In this document: in pieces, positions 8,001-8,239 of the stretch
Position numbering within the stretch: position 1 is the first letter of the stretch
Layout: each line of letters starts with the position of its first letter
DNA from: CAMDMI01 sp036759185
GTDB taxonomy: Bacteria > Bacteroidota > Bacteroidia > Cytophagales > Flexibacteraceae
Length of the DNA stretch: 8,239 bases
NCBI GenBank assembly: GCA_036759185.1
Contig: DAIOVD010000184.1
Coordinates: forward strand, 1 to 8,239
Direction of reading: 5' to 3'
The notes under the pieces: model-generated
Told to the model about the DNA's origin: nothing
The model's database searches: none
Seen by the model: the letters and a program-made list of their open reading frames with translations, nothing else
Program-made: the position numbers and the translations under genes

Positions 8001-8239
8001 TTTTCAGAATACGGGTACTGATACCGCTTTTAAAGTTGTGCTGGTCGATACGCTGGATCAAGATTTGGACATTGCCAGTTTACAGATTGGAAATGCGTCA
8101 CATCCGTATCAGTTTGCTGTTTCCGGAAAAGGTCGGCCCGTTCTCCGCTGGACATTCGACAACATCCTTCTGCCGGACAGCAACACCAACGAGGAGAAAA
8201 GCCATGGATTTGTGAGCTACTCCATCCGTCCGAAAGCAG
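4942..8239 (+). CDS. Large secreted Asp-box (YCF48/sortilin-like) beta-propeller protein with DUF7619-type C-terminal module (3' partial)
   Basis: I translated every line of this frame and found 1099 codons without a stop up to the window edge. The ATG at 4942 is the only reasonable start: an in-frame TGA lies 18 bases upstream and the first ~21 residues are a Sec signal peptide (MKS, hydrophobic core LISTLILLSILCC, polar end KVQSQ). No good lipobox surrounds the Cys pair. Residues ~62-608 carry 11 clear Asp-boxes (S/T-x-D/N-x-G-x-T/S-W) and one degenerate box. Residues ~655-755 are a carboxypeptidase-regulatory/SdrD-B-like domain, ~757-960 two cysteine-bearing beta-sandwich-like segments, and ~989 onward a DUF7619-like domain with intact NSYDPNDK, KYTVRFQNTGTDTAF and SHPYQF. 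This C-terminal part is collinear with that of the protein ending at 3891. By that alignment the stop and a T9SS sorting domain should lie about 395 bases past the window (inference). Asp-boxes occur in sialidases, sortilins and photosystem-assembly HCF136-like proteins; no catalytic sialidase residues are recognised, so a binding role is more likely. Base composition rises in GC after about 7450. Confidence 0.93.
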   Translation, partial: MKSLISTLILLSILCCFKVQSQSNLVLQNPQVETGSFLYLHAIDSLHVLGFRAESKRQILLSTQNGGQSWKNRKFNLGVTVGFYGMNFGPGKKIGLSPLTGLNNVRTTDGGYTWATVPTPNNIGFFLFDFLTDSLVFAHEMFGLVYKSTNGGISWTPVNTPITNVQSPGLNFPEEIQSVNDSVMIYRGDYKVFRTSNMGQSWQEISQVFRLVNATLEYDIITKVHSHLLLVRGDSGRIGRSVDLGNTWSRIQLPGIPFSAKITEIIPIDSLFCFATTNIGQIYKTEDGGLTWMVVNSRLPFAFGKRSRFLNKTQGFAAGEYGGIYSTQNGGITWKSILNGNIESNSNIVSQGKNRVWMISSPDERQWEDYSLPFRKSDDRGITWKKVKGPACSKLQFPSSSVAYAGIPELSKSSNGGLTWRPIIPDSIRNAFSLLEDFDFPAPKHGFALFNKGVAVTDGANDWNISINKNYQGSTWQFRKVVCVDSLNAFVFADSSFNGFSQSYLFCFKTTNGGANWIVKQTGIGSGTIRLISVPDPQNVFIYFTSSVSQSQSGLYRSINGADGFSFLSQSVSNSDLLTEMKFYSPNSGYIFVLEKGLFKTEDAGQTWAIAGDSLPNCRSIYSLLLNQDGSIRLAVGESGIVYADATWSGPKPTIVSGYIAKEENTNCQIDSSESLLPMRVVSAEPGHYFANTDSSGRYDFVVDTGSYLISQLTPEGPFAEFENQVCPTNSIGFTVSILEPSDTILAGNFLNKVTLCPRIELNITHSTVRPCQYSNARIDVINRGSLVSDPDSVQLRFPAFLKLTTSLLPFRYDATDSSFYFRIPAIQPLHKFQFWVEDSVSCNTDLTGQILCVTATITNLPPCLLQSPNWDGADLEVASRCQNGQTKFTLHNKGAAMSSTSQYQIFIDSALVYQAPFQLAANGSMTVSLPINAPAGFVRLVVPQSANHPLSTFASASANCATGLSTNGMFPPPDESPLVDIECLTVRNSYDPNDKQVFPTGWGADGNVEPGTEFKYTVRFQNTGTDTAFKVVLVDTLDQDLDIASLQIGNASHPYQFAVSGKGRPVLRWTFDNILLPDSNTNEEKSHGFVSYSIRPKA
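5125..6765 (+). repeat. Asp-box (BNR-like) repeat array, 11 clear boxes plus a degenerate one
   Basis: Boxes end in Trp at these positions: STQNGGQSW 5125-5151, TTDGGYTW 5260-5283, STNGGISW 5383-5406, TSNMGQSW 5524-5547, SVDLGNTW 5662-5685, TEDGGLTW 5794-5817, STQNGGITW 5917-5943, SDDRGITW 6070-6093, SSNGGLTW 6178-6201, TTNGGANW 6469-6492 and TEDAGQTW 6742-6765. SINGADGF (6613-6636) is a degenerate box; TDGANDW (6313-6333) may be another. Spacing is mostly 40-50 residues, as for one box per propeller blade. The gap 6201-6469 is double length and centres on the possible TDGANDW box. Confidence 0.92.

Noticed and set aside
1..8239. Mobile element, defence island or phage remnant
   Set aside because: No transposase, integrase, terminal inverted repeats, tRNA, CRISPR repeats or defence-type domains were found; the three genes are ordinary Bacteroidota families.

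Overview
The window looks like a piece of a Bacteroidota chromosome, possibly from the Saprospirales/Chitinophagales side; the order is a guess. The evidence is a type IX secretion system (T9SS) type A C-terminal sorting domain, delta-60 repeats, DUF7619-type C-terminal modules, an HU-like/DUF4469 DNA-binding protein, and start codons without Shine-Dalgarno sequences. No RNA gene, insertion sequence, CRISPR array or transposase is visible.

Layout: (1) Positions 1-3891, + strand, hold the 3' part of a very large secreted protein. About 14 delta-60 beta-propeller repeats are followed by a carboxypeptidase-regulatory/SdrD-B-like domain, two cysteine-bearing beta-sandwich-like segments, a DUF7619-like domain and a T9SS sorting domain. 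The true start lies upstream. (2) Positions 3892-4063 form a 172-bp convergent spacer with a 22-bp tandem repeat of almost four copies, each unit made of two 11-bp dyads. (3) Positions 4064-4768, - strand, hold a complete HU-like DNA-binding/DUF4469 protein. (4) Positions 4769-4941 form a 173-bp divergent spacer carrying the promoter regions of both neighbours. (5) Positions 4942-8239, + strand, hold a second very large secreted protein that runs off the right edge without a stop. It has a signal peptide, about 12 Asp-box (BNR/YCF48/sortilin-like) repeats, and then the same C-terminal module as the first protein.

The main observation is that the two large proteins are modular paralogues. Their C-terminal ~400 residues align almost without gaps (constant offset of 4737-4743 nt, eight shared cysteines), while their N-terminal propellers belong to different repeat families. 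Both are probably exported by the Sec system, moved across the outer membrane by T9SS, and displayed or released as adhesion-, ligand-binding- or matrix-type proteins. No enzymatic activity can be assigned. The small gene between them is probably a nucleoid-type DNA-binding protein with no obvious functional link. I see no strong evidence for a new defence, metabolic or mobile system here. The most unusual items are the propeller swap on a shared C-terminal cassette, the loss of the DPNDK motif in one copy, a base-composition step inside the second gene, and the dyad-rich tandem repeat.
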